Source: Nocardioidaceae bacterium | Lineage (GTDB): Bacteria > Actinomycetota > Actinomycetes > Propionibacteriales > Nocardioidaceae | DNA length: 37,043 bases | Assembly (NCBI GenBank): GCA_025980475.1 | Contig: JAICXL010000020.1 | Span: forward strand, 1 to 37,043 | Reading direction: 5' to 3' | Part shown: piece after piece, positions 25,605-37,043 of the stretch | Layout: the number at the start of each line of letters is the position of its first letter | Numbering within the stretch: the stretch's first letter is position 1 | The notes under the pieces: model-generated | The model's database searches: none | What the model saw: only the letters and a program-made list of their open reading frames with translations | Told to the model about the DNA's origin: nothing | Program-made: the position numbers and the translations under genes

Positions 25605-26752
25605 GCATCACCCACCCGAAGGGCTTCCGGGCCGCCGGCGTCGCCGCCGGGCTGAAGAGCAGCGGGGCCCGCGACATGGCCCTGGTCGTCAACGACGGTC
25701 CGAGCGCCGCGAGCGCCAGCGTGTTCACCGCCAACCGCTGCAAGGCCAACCCGGTGCTGTGGAGCCAGGAGATCGTCAAGGACGGCACCGTGCGGGCCGT
25801 CGTCCTCAACTCCGGGGGCGCGAACTGCTACACGGGCCCCGACGGCTTCCAGACCACCCACGCCGTGGCCGAGCGAGTCGCCGGGCACCTCGGCGCCGGG
25901 GCGGTGGACGTTGTCGTCTGCTCCACCGGGCTGATCGGCCTGGCCAACGACCGACGCCGGCTGCTCGCCGGCGTCGACGCCCTGGCCGGGGCGTTGGACG
26001 CGGCCGGGGGTGCGACCGCAGCGGAGGCGATCATGACCACGGACACCGTCGACAAGCAGGTCGTCGTCGAGGGCGCCGGCTGGTCGGTCGGCGGGATGGC
26101 CAAGGGCGCCGGCATGCTGGCCCCGCAGCTGGCCACGATGCTGGTGGTGCTCACCACCGACGCGGACGTGCCGGCCGACGATCTCGACCGCGCGCTCCGG
26201 GCGGCGACCCGGGTCAGCTTCGACCGACTGGACTCCGACGGCTGCATGTCCACCAACGACACCGTGACCCTGCTGGCGAGCGGGGCCAGCGGGATCGCAC
26301 CGGCACTCGACGACTTCACTGTCGCGCTCACCCAGGCCTGCACCGACCTGGCCATGCAGCTGCTGAAGGACGCCGAGGGCGCCGAGCACGAGATCGCGAT
26401 CACCGTGCTGAATGCGGCCGTCGAGGCCGACGCGGTCGACGTCGGCCGGAGCATCGCGCGCAGCAACCTCTTCAAGGCCGCCGTCTTCGGCAAGGACCCC
26501 AACTGGGGCCGGGTGCTGGCCAGCATCGGCACCACCGGGGCCGCCTTCGACCCGGCCGACCTCGACGTCGCGATGAACGGTGTCTGGGTCTGCCGCGGCT
26601 CCACGCCGGCCGAGGACCCGGCGAAGGTCGACCTGTCCGCCCGTGAGGTGAGCGTCACCGTCGACCTCAAGGCGGGAACCGAGCGGGCCACCGTCTGGAC
26701 CAACGACCTCACCCACGCCTACGTGCACGAGAACAGCGCCTACAGCTCATGA
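25601..26752 (+). CDS. argJ: Glutamate N-acetyltransferase / N-acetylglutamate synthase
   Basis: Transfers the acetyl group from N-acetylornithine to glutamate, recycling acetyl in arginine synthesis; many members also use acetyl-CoA. The 383-residue precursor self-cleaves before a threonine, here T179 in [15 protein letters not shown]. The oxyanion-hole region is [11 protein letters not shown] (69-79), a variant of the more common NSGNANACTG. The C-terminus ends in the usual ENSAYSS. Whether it is mono- or bifunctional cannot be told from sequence by eye, but no separate argA-type synthase is in the cluster. It overlaps its neighbours by four bases on each side. Confidence 0.95.
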
Positions 26753-27696
26753 CCGAGCAGCCGAAGCCGGCCGGGAAGACCCCCGAGGCCGCGACCCTGG
26801 CCGCAGCGCTGCCGTGGCTGATGCGCTACCACGGGAAGATCATCGTGGTGAAGTACGGCGGCAACGCGATGACCGACGACACCCTCAAGAAGGCGTTCGC
26901 CCAGGACATCGTCTTCCTGAGGTACGCCGGGTTCAAGCCGGTCGTCGTGCACGGTGGCGGCCCCCAGATCTCCCGGATGCTCGACCGGCTCGGCATCGAG
27001 TCGGAGTTCCGGGGCGGCCTGCGGGTCACCACGGACGAGGCCATGGACGTCGTCCGGATGGTGCTGGTCGGCCAGGTCCAGCGTGAGCTCGTCGGCCTGC
27101 TCAACCAGCACGGGCCGCTGGCAGTCGGCCTGTCCGGAGAGGACGCCGGGCTCTTCACCGCCAGGCGCACCGGCACGGTGGTCGACGGTGAGGAGGTCGA
27201 CCTGGGCCTGGTCGGCGAGGTCGCCCGCGTGCGCCCCGAGGCGGTCCTCGACGTCATCGAGGCCGGCCGGATCCCGGTGATCTCCTCGGTCGCGCCCGAT
27301 CCCGAGGGAGCGATCCACAACGTCAACGCAGACACCGCCGCCGCGGCGCTGGCTGCCGCGCTCGGGGCCGAGAAGCTCCTGGTGCTCACCGACGTCGAGG
27401 GCCTCTACCGCGACTGGCCGGACAGCGACGACGTGATCTACGAGATCAGCCCAGACTCGCTCGAGGAGCTGATGCCGAGCCTGGCCAGCGGCATGGTCCC
27501 GAAGATGACCGCCTGCCTCGACGCGCTGCGCGGCGGAGTCCCGCGGGCCACCGTCGTGGACGGTCGCGAGCCGCACGCCGTGCTCCTGGAGATCTTCACC
27601 GACGAGGGCGTCGGGACCCAGGTGCTGCCGGGCGTCACCACCAAGGTGCGCAAGGCCCACCAGCAGCTGCCCCGGACCGCGAAGGAGACCGCCTGA
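26749..27696 (+). CDS. argB: Acetylglutamate kinase
   Basis: Phosphorylates N-acetylglutamate. The 315-residue protein has the amino-acid-kinase signatures VVKYGGNAM (33-41, with K35), [26 protein letters not shown] and [15 protein letters not shown]. An extra N-terminal helix of about 28 residues precedes the kinase core. In this family such a helix is found in hexameric, arginine-inhibited enzymes, so feedback inhibition by arginine is expected (inference). ATGA overlap with argJ; TGATG with argD. Confidence 0.96.
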   Translation: MTEQPKPAGKTPEAATLAAALPWLMRYHGKIIVVKYGGNAMTDDTLKKAFAQDIVFLRYAGFKPVVVHGGGPQISRMLDRLGIESEFRGGLRVTTDEAMDVVRMVLVGQVQRELVGLLNQHGPLAVGLSGEDAGLFTARRTGTVVDGEEVDLGLVGEVARVRPEAVLDVIEAGRIPVISSVAPDPEGAIHNVNADTAAAALAAALGAEKLLVLTDVEGLYRDWPDSDDVIYEISPDSLEELMPSLASGMVPKMTACLDALRGGVPRATVVDGREPHAVLLEIFTDEGVGTQVLPGVTTKVRKAHQQLPRTAKETA

Positions 27697-28889
27697 TGAC
27701 CGACCTGCAGCAGCGCTACGCCGCCGCGCTGATGAACACCTTCGGGCCGCCGAAGCTCGTGCTCGCCCGCGGCGAGGGCGCCCACGTCTGGGACACCGAC
27801 GGCAGGGAGTACATCGACCTGCTCGGCGGCATCGCCGTCAACGTGCTCGGCCACGCCCACCCCCGTCTCGTCGACGCGGTCACCGCCCAGCTGCAGACGC
27901 TGGGCCACGTGTCGAACTTCTTCGCCACCGAGCCGCAGGTCCAGCTGGCCGAGAAGCTGCTCTCGCTCCTGGGGCAGCCAGAACCCGCGCAGGGCAAGGT
28001 GTTCCTCGCCAACTCCGGCACCGAGGCCAACGAGGCGGCGCTCAAGCTCACCCGCCGCACCGGCCGCACCCACCTGGTCGCCGCCGAGGGCTCCTTCCAC
28101 GGACGCACGATGGGCGCGCTGGCGCTGACGCACAAGGCCGCCTACCGCGAGCCCTTCGAGCCGCTGCCCGGCGAGGTCAGCTTCGTCCCGTACGACGACC
28201 CCGCCGCCCTGGCCGCTGCGGTCACCGACCACACCGCAGCCATCGTGCTCGAGCCCGTCCAGGGGGAGGCCGGGGTGGTCGTCCCCGCGCCCGGCTATCT
28301 GGCCGCGGCCCGCCGGATCGCCGACGACCACGGCGCCCTGCTGTGGCTCGACGAGGTGCAGACCGGGATGGGCCGGACCGGCGCCTGGTTCGCCCACCAG
28401 CGCCCGGGCGTGGAGTCGGTCACCGCCGACGTGATCACCCTGGCCAAGGGGCTGGCCGGCGGCTTCCCCATCGGAGCCTGCCTCGCCACCGGGGCCGCGT
28501 CCGACCTGCTCCAGCCCGGCAACCACGGCACCACGTTCGGGGGCAACCCGGTCGCGGCCGCGGCGGCGCTCGCGGTCATCGGCACGATCGAGGGGAACGA
28601 CCTCCTCGCCCGCGCCGGGGACCTCGGCAGCCGGCTCCGCGCGGGCCTGGCCACCGACCCCCGAGTCACCGAGGTGCGCGGCGCCGGCCTGCTGATCGGC
28701 CTCGACCTCGCCGAGCCGAGGGCGGCCGAGGTGCTCACCGCGGCCCAGACAGCCGGCTTCATCGTCAACAACACCACGCCCGACCGGATCCGGCTGGCGC
28801 CGCCGCTGGTCCTCACCGACGAGGACGCCGACGCGTTCGTGCAGGCGTGGCCGGGGATCCTCGACGCGGCGATGGGACCCGTGTCATGA
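27696..28889 (+). CDS. argD: Acetylornithine aminotransferase
   Basis: Fold-type I PLP aminotransferase that converts N-acetylglutamate semialdehyde to N-acetylornithine with glutamate as donor. The 397-residue protein has LANSGTEANEAALK (104-117), GSFHGRTMGALALT, LWLDEVQTGMGRTG (216-229) with D219, and the PLP lysine K251 in ITLAKGLAGG. Length and motifs are standard. It overlaps argB by one base and argF by four. Confidence 0.96.
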   Translation: MTDLQQRYAAALMNTFGPPKLVLARGEGAHVWDTDGREYIDLLGGIAVNVLGHAHPRLVDAVTAQLQTLGHVSNFFATEPQVQLAEKLLSLLGQPEPAQGKVFLANSGTEANEAALKLTRRTGRTHLVAAEGSFHGRTMGALALTHKAAYREPFEPLPGEVSFVPYDDPAALAAAVTDHTAAIVLEPVQGEAGVVVPAPGYLAAARRIADDHGALLWLDEVQTGMGRTGAWFAHQRPGVESVTADVITLAKGLAGGFPIGACLATGAASDLLQPGNHGTTFGGNPVAAAAALAVIGTIEGNDLLARAGDLGSRLRAGLATDPRVTEVRGAGLLIGLDLAEPRAAEVLTAAQTAGFIVNNTTPDRIRLAPPLVLTDEDADAFVQAWPGILDAAMGPVS

Positions 28890-29804
28890 GGCACTTCCTG
28901 CGCGACGACGACCTGACCCCCGCCGAGCAGGGCGCCGTCCTCGAGCTTGCCCAGCGGATGAAGGCAGCGCCCTACGACGCCAAGCCGCTCGCCGGGCCTC
29001 GCACCGTGGCCGTGCTGTTCGACAAGCCTACGCTGCGTACCCAGTCCTCGTTCGCGGCCGGCATCGCGGAGCTCGGTGGCTTCCCGATGGTGATCGACGC
29101 CAACCTGGCCAGGGTCGGCGTCCGGGAGTCGATCGCGGACACCGCCCGGGTGCTCGGCCGACAGGCCAGCGCGATCGTCTGGCGCACGTTCGACCAGTCG
29201 CGCATCGAGGAGATGGCGGCCAACGCGGGTGTGCCCGTCGTCAACGCGCTCACCGACCAGTTCCACCCGTGCCAGACGCTTGCCGACCTGCTGACCGTCA
29301 AGGAGCACCGCGGCGACCTGGCCGGGCAGACGCTGGTCTTCCTCGGTGACGCGGCCTCCAACATGGGCCACTCCTACCTCCTCGCCGGCGCGCTGGCCGG
29401 GATGCACGTCCGGGTCAGCGCGCCCAGCGGCTTCGCGCCCGACCCGGCCGTGCTGGCCCGGGCGCAGGCGATCGCGGCACAAACCGGGGGCTCGGCATCC
29501 GTCGTGGCCGACCCGAAGGCAGCCGCAGAAGGCGCAGACGTGCTCGCCACCGACACCTGGATCTCGATGGGCAAGGAGGAGCAGGAGGCCGAGCGGCTGA
29601 GTGCGTTCCTCCCGTGGCAGCTTGGCGATGACCTGCTCGCCGCCGCCAGGGACGACGCGATCGTGCTGCACTGCCTGCCCGCCTATCGCGGCAAGGAGAT
29701 CACGGCCTCGGTCATCGACGGCCCCCGAAGCGTGGTCTGGGACGAGGCGGAGAACCGCCGGCACGCGCAGAAGGCCCTGCTCGCCTGGCTGCTGGAGCAC
29801 ACCG

Positions 29805-29812
<8 letters not shown>
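28886..29812 (+). CDS. argF: Ornithine carbamoyltransferase with variant phosphate loop
   Basis: Makes citrulline from ornithine and carbamoyl phosphate. The 308-residue protein has the HPCQ motif (127-130), the ornithine-binding SMG (227-229) in [10 protein letters not shown], and [11 protein letters not shown] (262-272) with C263. The carbamoyl-phosphate loop, normally STRTR, reads TLRTQ here (49-53, in [12 protein letters not shown]): the arginine and threonine at the third and fourth positions stay, the first is conservatively changed, and the last arginine is glutamine. I expect this to be a lineage variant rather than a defect, as the rest is intact. It overlaps argR by eight bases. The carbamoyl phosphate synthase genes are not in the window. 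Confidence 0.9.
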
Positions 29813-33242
<3,430 letters not shown>

Positions 33243-33260
33243 CCCACTCACGCCACTGCC

Positions 33261-34085
33261 TCAGCGGCGCGCCACCGTGTAGCGCACCTGCCACTCCACG
33301 CGCAGCTGGCCGTCGGGTCCTCCGGTGCCGGACAGAAGGTCCGCGACCTGCTGCAGGAACGCGGGCTGCTCCTCGAGCGGCACCCGCCGCCACATCGCGC
33401 GCTGGGCCGTCGACATCGAGAAGCGCCGCCACTCCTCCACGTCCGCGAACTTCAGCACCGCAGCCTCGCTGACCGTCTCGATGTCGGCGGCCCCGGCCTC
33501 CTCGAGCTGGTCGAGCAGCCTGGCCCCGTCGTAGGGCCTGATCGAGATCGGCCGCGGCGAGCCGATGCCCCCGGGCTGCCACCGGTCGAAGAGGGAGTTC
33601 ACGGCACGTGTCGGTGCGTCGACGGCATCGACCGTGCTCAGCGCGAGCCGGCCGCCGGGCCGCAGCACGCCGAGCCAGTGGCCAAGCGCCGCGCCGGGCG
33701 TATCCATCAGCGGCAGCACCAGCGAGGCGACCGCCACGTCGAAGCCGCGACCGACGCGCAACCGCTGGGCGTCGCCGACGTGCACCTCGGCATTGGTCAG
33801 CTGGTGCTGGACCAGCAGCGCCCGGGTGGCCGCCACCATCTTGGCCGACAGGTCGATCGCCGTGGTCCGGCCGCGGGGACCCACCAGGCGGGCGAGTGGC
33901 AGCGTCGCGGCGCCGCGACCACACCCGATGTCCAGCGCGTGCTCGCCCGGCACCACGGTCGCCAGGTCGAGCAACCTCTCGGCGACCGGCGCGAAGAAGG
34001 CGACCCCGGTCTGGTCATAGCTGCCGACCAGGGCGTCGAACAGGTCCGCTGTCGAGGTCCGTCGGTGACCGGCGGTGACCCTCAT
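33261..34085 (-). CDS. Class I SAM-dependent methyltransferase
   Basis: A 274-residue methyltransferase of the UbiE/Methyltransf_11-like type. Motif I is [17 protein letters not shown], followed by [17 protein letters not shown] (the acidic residue that holds the SAM ribose) and VHVGDAQRL. The [19 protein letters not shown] segment is the usual post-motif strand. The C-terminal half ([20 protein letters not shown]) probably shapes the substrate site. The substrate is unknown; similar small methyltransferases act on secondary metabolites, quinones or sterols. The ATG at 34085 is preferred because GACGAT ends six bases before it. It is divergent from the glycosylase gene. Confidence 0.85.
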   Translation of the reverse strand: MRVTAGHRRTSTADLFDALVGSYDQTGVAFFAPVAERLLDLATVVPGEHALDIGCGRGAATLPLARLVGPRGRTTAIDLSAKMVAATRALLVQHQLTNAEVHVGDAQRLRVGRGFDVAVASLVLPLMDTPGAALGHWLGVLRPGGRLALSTVDAVDAPTRAVNSLFDRWQPGGIGSPRPISIRPYDGARLLDQLEEAGAADIETVSEAAVLKFADVEEWRRFSMSTAQRAMWRRVPLEEQPAFLQQVADLLSGTGGPDGQLRVEWQVRYTVARR

Positions 34086-34091
34086 GGGGGC

Positions 34092-34097
34092 ATCGTC
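34092..34097 (-). promoter_or_regulatory. Possible leaderless -10 for the methyltransferase
   Basis: Minus-strand GACGAT (one departure from TANNNT) is followed by six bases and the ATG at 34085. Confidence 0.3.
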
Positions 34098-34161
34098 CGT
34101 CGAGCCGGTCGCGGGGCAAACAGCCACGCAGCCGTGGAGTAGACCACCGCCGACCGGCACA

Positions 34162-34785
34162 ATGGCGGCCGTGGACTCCTCGGCCGGCGACCTGCGCACC
34201 CTGCTGGCCGGTCCCGTCCTGCAGGTCGCGCCCCGGCTGCTCGGCGCGGTCCTGCGCCGGGGCGACGTCGCCGTGCGGCTCACCGAGGTCGAGGCGTACG
34301 ACGGCCCCAACGACCCCGGCTCCCACGCCTACCGGGGGATGACCGCCCGCAACGCGGTGATGTTCGGGCCGGCCGGGCACCTCTACGTCTACTTCACCTA
34401 CGGGATGCACCACTGCTGCAACGTCGTCTGCGGACCCGAGGGCCGCGCCAGCGCGGTGCTGTTCCGCGCCGGCGAGGTGGTGACCGGGGTGGAGGACGCC
34501 CGCGCACGCCGGCTGCGCTCCACCGACCGCGACCTGGCCCGGGGGCCGGCCCGACTGTGCCAGGCACTGGCCATCGACCGGGTCGACAACGGCACCGACC
34601 TGGCCTCGGGGGGCATCCGCCTGGAGCCCGCGGCCGCTCCCGCGACGGGCGTCCGCACCGGCCCACGGGTGGGCCTGCGCGAGGCGGCCGACCGGCCCTG
34701 GCGGTTCTGGCTCGACGGTGAGCCGACCGTCTCTCGCTACGTCGCCGCCAAGCCGCGACCGCCCCGCGCCAGGAGGACGCCATGA
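34162..34785 (+). CDS. 3-methyladenine DNA glycosylase (AAG/MPG family)
   Basis: Removes alkylated purines from DNA in base excision repair. The 207-residue protein shows the AAG pocket: catalytic E44 and Y46 in [10 protein letters not shown]55 in [11 protein letters not shown] (51-61), [20 protein letters not shown] split as [19 protein letters not shown] (67-85), [10 protein letters not shown] and [12 protein letters not shown]. Start is not certain: ATG 34162 gives MAAVDSSAG, but GTG 34171 is preceded by CACAAT at seven bases, which would make a leaderless mRNA and a 204-residue protein; similarity does not decide between them. It overlaps the thioesterase gene by four bases. Confidence 0.9.
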   Translation: MAAVDSSAGDLRTLLAGPVLQVAPRLLGAVLRRGDVAVRLTEVEAYDGPNDPGSHAYRGMTARNAVMFGPAGHLYVYFTYGMHHCCNVVCGPEGRASAVLFRAGEVVTGVEDARARRLRSTDRDLARGPARLCQALAIDRVDNGTDLASGGIRLEPAAAPATGVRTGPRVGLREAADRPWRFWLDGEPTVSRYVAAKPRPPRARRTP

Positions 34786-35186
34786 CCGATCTCACCACCG
34801 AGACACTCAACGCGATGATGCCGTTCGGCGCGCACCTCGGCCTCGTGGTGGTGCGCGCCGACCCCGACGCCGTGGTGGCGACCCTGCAGTGGGACGAGCG
34901 GCTCACCACCGCGGGCGGGGCGCTGCACGGCGGGGCCCTGATGGGGCTGGCGGACTCGGTCGGCGGCGCCCTCGCCTTCCTGAACCTGCCCGACGGTGCC
35001 GGCACGTCGACGATCTCCTCGAGCACCGTCTTCCTGCGTGGTGTGCGTCAAGGGACGCTCACCGCCACCGGTCGGCTCGTGCACAAGGGCCGCACCACGA
35101 TCGTGGTCGAGACCGGGCTGGAGCAGGACGGTCGCCCCGTGTCGAGGACGACCCAGACCCAGGTGGTGCTGCTGCCTCAGGGGTGA
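34782..35186 (+). CDS. PaaI-type hotdog-fold thioesterase
   Basis: A 134-residue hotdog-fold protein expected to hydrolyse acyl-CoA or aryl-CoA thioesters. The core signature is [20 protein letters not shown] (45-64), with the HGG turn at 49-51 and D58 on the central helix. The later strands [16 protein letters not shown] and [18 protein letters not shown] complete the fold. The substrate is unknown. It is coupled to the glycosylase by ATGA although the two functions are not obviously linked; the pair is simply co-expressed. Confidence 0.88.
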   Translation: MTDLTTETLNAMMPFGAHLGLVVVRADPDAVVATLQWDERLTTAGGALHGGALMGLADSVGGALAFLNLPDGAGTSTISSSTVFLRGVRQGTLTATGRLVHKGRTTIVVETGLEQDGRPVSRTTQTQVVLLPQG

Positions 35187-35270
35187 CCGGGGGCCCGGGC
35201 GATCGATCTCGGCGGGTCCCCGCGCCGGGTCGAGGTGTGACGTCGCCGACGCGCGGGGCGTCGGTCACTT

Positions 35271-35276
35271 TAGGCT
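35271..35276 (+). promoter_or_regulatory. Candidate -10 for tyrS
   Basis: TAGGCT fits TANNNT. Transcription would start near 35283 and leave a structured leader of about 78 bases before the GTG. Confidence 0.4.
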
Positions 35277-35290
35277 TGGCGAGTACGACG

Positions 35291-35340
35291 ACCCGTCCGC
35301 CGGGCGGACCGGGTCGCGGACCGGCCCGGACCGGCCCGAA
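35291..35340 (+). other. Structured tyrS leader: hairpin plus short direct repeat
   Basis: ACCCGTCCGC (35291-35300) pairs with GCGGACCGGGT (35304-35314) around CGG, with one bulged C. It is followed by the 10-bp direct repeat CCGGCCCGGA / CCGGCCCGAA (35321-35340) and then CCGGC. No T-box core with its downstream terminator was recognised. Function, if any, is unknown. Confidence 0.45.
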
Positions 35341-35360
35341 CCGGCAATGAAAGGCAACGC

Positions 35361-36623
35361 GTGTCTCCCGACCCCACGCTCCTCGACGACCTGCAGTGGC
35401 GCGGCCTGATCGCCCACGCGACGGACCTCGACGAGCTGCGCGCCGCGCTGGCGCAGACGAGCGTGCGGTTCTACGTCGGCTTCGACCCGACGGCGCCGAG
35501 CCTGCACATGGGCCACCTCGTCCAGGTGCTGACCGCCCGCCGGCTGCAGCTGGCCGGACACACGCCCTACGCCCTGGTGGGGGGCGCCACCGGCATGATC
35601 GGCGACCCGAAGGAGTCCGGGGAGCGGGTCCTCAACACCCTCGACACGGTCAAGGAATGGGTCGGCAAGGTCCGCGCACAGATCGAGCCGTTCCTGTCCT
35701 TCGAGGGCGCCAACGCGGCCACGATGGTGAACAACTACGACTGGACCGCCTCGCTGTCGACGATCGACTTCCTGCGCGACATCGGCAAGCACTTCCCGGT
35801 CAACCGGATGCTCTCGCGCGACGTGGTGGCCCGCCGGCTCGAGGCGGGGATCAGCTACACCGAGTTCAGCTACGTGCTGCTCCAGTCGATGGACTTCCTG
35901 AACCTCTACCAGGACCACGGCGTGACGCTCCAGTTCGGCGGCTCGGACCAGTGGGGCAACCTGACCGCCGGTGTGGAGCTGATCCGGCGCTCCGTGGCCG
36001 GCCGGGCGCACGCCTTCGCCACCCCCTTGCTGACGAGGTCCGACGGCACCAAGTACGGCAAGACCGAGGGTGGCGCCCTCTGGCTCGACGCCCAGTTGAT
36101 GTCGCCGTACGCCTTCCACCAGTTCTGGCTCAACGTCGAGGACGAGAAGGTCGGTGAGCTCCTCAGGGTCTTCACCTTCCTCGGCCACGAGGAGATCGAG
36201 GCGCTCGAGAAGCAGACCAGTGAAGAACCCTGGAAGCGGGCGGGCCAGCGCCTGCTCGCCGACGAGGTCACCACGATGGTGCACGGTGCCAAGGAGACCG
36301 CACAGGCCGGGGCCGCGGCGGCCGCGCTCTTCGGCGGCGGCGACCTGCGCGAGCTGGCGCCGGGTGCACTGGCCGCAGCGCTGCGCGAGGCAGGGTCGGT
36401 GACGGCTCGGCCGGGCACGGGGATCGTCGACCTCTTCGTGGACGCCGGTCTGGTGCGGACCAAGGGCGAGGCCCGGCGGACGATCGGGGAGGGGGGCGCC
36501 TACCTCAACAACGAGCGCGTCGCCGACCCGGAGCTGGTCCCCGGCCCCGACGACCTGCTGCACGGCTCCTGGCTCGTGCTGCGCCGGGGCAAGAAGCACC
36601 TCGCCGGCGTCGAGGTGGGTTGA
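35361..36623 (+). CDS. tyrS: Tyrosyl-tRNA synthetase
   Basis: Class I synthetase charging tRNA-Tyr. The 420-residue protein has HMGH (49-52) as its HIGH motif, GGATGMIGDPKES, the tyrosine-binding region YVLLQSMDFLNLY with FGGSDQWGN (192-200), and KYGKT (231-235) as the KMSKS loop, normal for TyrS. The C-terminal S4-type RNA-binding domain (about 350-420) contains VDLFVDAGLVRTKGEARRTI and GGAYLNNERVADP. The GTG at 35361 is the first start giving family similarity; AAAGG lies about ten bases upstream. Confidence 0.96.
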   Translation: MSPDPTLLDDLQWRGLIAHATDLDELRAALAQTSVRFYVGFDPTAPSLHMGHLVQVLTARRLQLAGHTPYALVGGATGMIGDPKESGERVLNTLDTVKEWVGKVRAQIEPFLSFEGANAATMVNNYDWTASLSTIDFLRDIGKHFPVNRMLSRDVVARRLEAGISYTEFSYVLLQSMDFLNLYQDHGVTLQFGGSDQWGNLTAGVELIRRSVAGRAHAFATPLLTRSDGTKYGKTEGGALWLDAQLMSPYAFHQFWLNVEDEKVGELLRVFTFLGHEEIEALEKQTSEEPWKRAGQRLLADEVTTMVHGAKETAQAGAAAAALFGGGDLRELAPGALAAALREAGSVTARPGTGIVDLFVDAGLVRTKGEARRTIGEGGAYLNNERVADPELVPGPDDLLHGSWLVLRRGKKHLAGVEVG

Positions 36624-36631
36624 GCCCCGGC

Positions 36632-37043
36632 GTGGGAGCACAGTGGCGCGACGGCCTGGAGGCACGCGCCCGGGAGCTGCTGCCGGAGCCCGTGTTCCGC
36701 TACCTGCGCCAGGGCGCCCGCGCCGGCGTGACGGCGGCCGAGGCCGTAGCTGCGTGGCAGGAGCTGCGCTGGGTGCCCGGGTCCTCACCGACACCTCCAC
36801 GGTGCGCACCGGCACGACGCTGCTGGGCGCCCCTGTCGAGACGCCCGTCGGGATCGCCCCGACGACGCTCCAGCGCGCGGTCGACCCCGAGGGCGAGCTC
36901 GCAGTGGCGCGCGCCGCCGCCGCAGAGGGGTCGCTCATGGTGGTCTCGAGCAACGCGGGCACCGCCTTCGCCGAGATCGGCGCCACCGGCGTGGCCTGGT
37001 GGGTCCAGTGCTACCTCCCGCGGGAGCGCTCCCTGGCCGCGCC
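36632..37043 (+). pseudogene. FMN-dependent alpha-hydroxy-acid oxidase/dehydrogenase, frameshifted and cut by the window edge
   Basis: Two frames together give the N-terminal part of a lactate oxidase/glycolate oxidase-like protein. Frame 2 from GTG 36632 reads VFRYLRQGARAGVTAAEAVA up to AWQELRWVP (about 36777). The similarity then continues in another frame as VLTDTSTVRTGTTLLGAPVE, VGIAPTTLQRAVDPEGELA, LMVVSSNAGTAFAEIG and WWVQCYLP, running off the window. Restoring one C in GTGCCCGGG (36774-36782) would join the two as WVPRVLTD, so the lesion is a single-base deletion: real or a sequencing error. TTG 36620, overlapping the tyrS stop, is an alternative start. FMN-binding residues such as those in PTTLQ and SSNAG are visible; the catalytic histidine would lie beyond the window. 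Substrate is unknown. Confidence 0.8.

Noticed and set aside
33243-33260. Terminator between argH and the methyltransferase
   Set aside because: The 18-base gap has no inverted repeat or T run.
35261-35360. T-box riboswitch before tyrS
   Set aside because: GGGCGGACCGGGTCGCGG only faintly recalls the T-box core; there is no specifier loop or terminator/antiterminator pair, and the leader is too short.
36051-36065. Degenerate KMSKS motif (KYGKT) in TyrS as a sign of inactivation
   Set aside because: KFGKS/KYGKT-type loops are normal in bacterial tyrosyl-tRNA synthetases and all other motifs are intact.

Overview
This is a high-G+C (roughly 70 % by eye) actinobacterial chromosome segment made almost entirely of conserved biosynthetic and translation genes. 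Several traits point to Nocardioidaceae or a near relative: heavy GTG/TTG start use, start-stop overlaps of the ATGA, GTGA and TGATG type, the block ribD-ribE-pnuC-ribBA-ribH-hisE-hisG, the infC-rpmI-rplT block, and argC to argH ending in the long actinobacterial type of ArgG. That placement is inferred from gene content and sequence style; no search was run. No phage, transposon, CRISPR, tRNA or rRNA gene was seen.

Layout. 1-334: a gutted trpS (tryptophanyl-tRNA synthetase) remnant. 332-4306: def, fmt, a YjbR-like gene, rsmB and rpe. 4307-4760: a non-coding stretch with two kinds of 32-bp-period repeat, then an FMN riboswitch whose downstream sequence can fold in two mutually exclusive ways around the ribD start. 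4761-10519: ribD, ribE, a PnuC/RibM-type transporter, ribBA, ribH, hisE, hisG and a small PH-domain membrane protein. 10536-13678 (minus strand): a tightly coupled set of membrane protein, fold-type III PLP enzyme and P-loop kinase, plus an aldose 1-epimerase. 13724-16716: sseB-like gene, then infC (apparent AUC start), rpmI, rplT and a SpoU rRNA methyltransferase. 16683-18502 (minus): a NarL/DesK-type two-component pair. 18652-20430: a six-helix membrane protein and an orphan PAS histidine kinase. 20501-24084: pheS-pheT. 24100-33242: argC, an ACT-domain gene, argJ, argB, argD, argF, argR, argG, argH, with ARG-box-like palindromes at the argC start. 33261-36623: a methyltransferase (minus), a 3-methyladenine DNA glycosylase, a thioesterase and tyrS. 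36632 to the end: an FMN-dependent alpha-hydroxy-acid oxidase reading frame interrupted by a one-base frameshift and cut by the window edge.

How the parts work together. The rib genes take GTP and ribulose 5-phosphate (rpe makes related pentose phosphates) to riboflavin, with import by the PnuC-like protein and feedback by FMN through the riboswitch. HisG and HisE follow directly and start the PRPP/ATP-using histidine pathway. The arg cluster encodes glutamate-to-arginine synthesis apart from carbamoyl phosphate synthase, and carries its own repressor ArgR. The small ACT-domain gene, stitched between argC and argJ by 4-base overlaps on both sides, is the strongest candidate here for something undescribed: its family is related to the eukaryotic arginine sensor CASTOR1.

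A second theme is transcription start design. Many genes here have a TANNNT -10 hexamer (or a GANNNT variant) ending six or seven bases before the start codon, which predicts leaderless mRNAs. In several cases the TAG stop codon of the upstream gene forms the first three bases of that -10.
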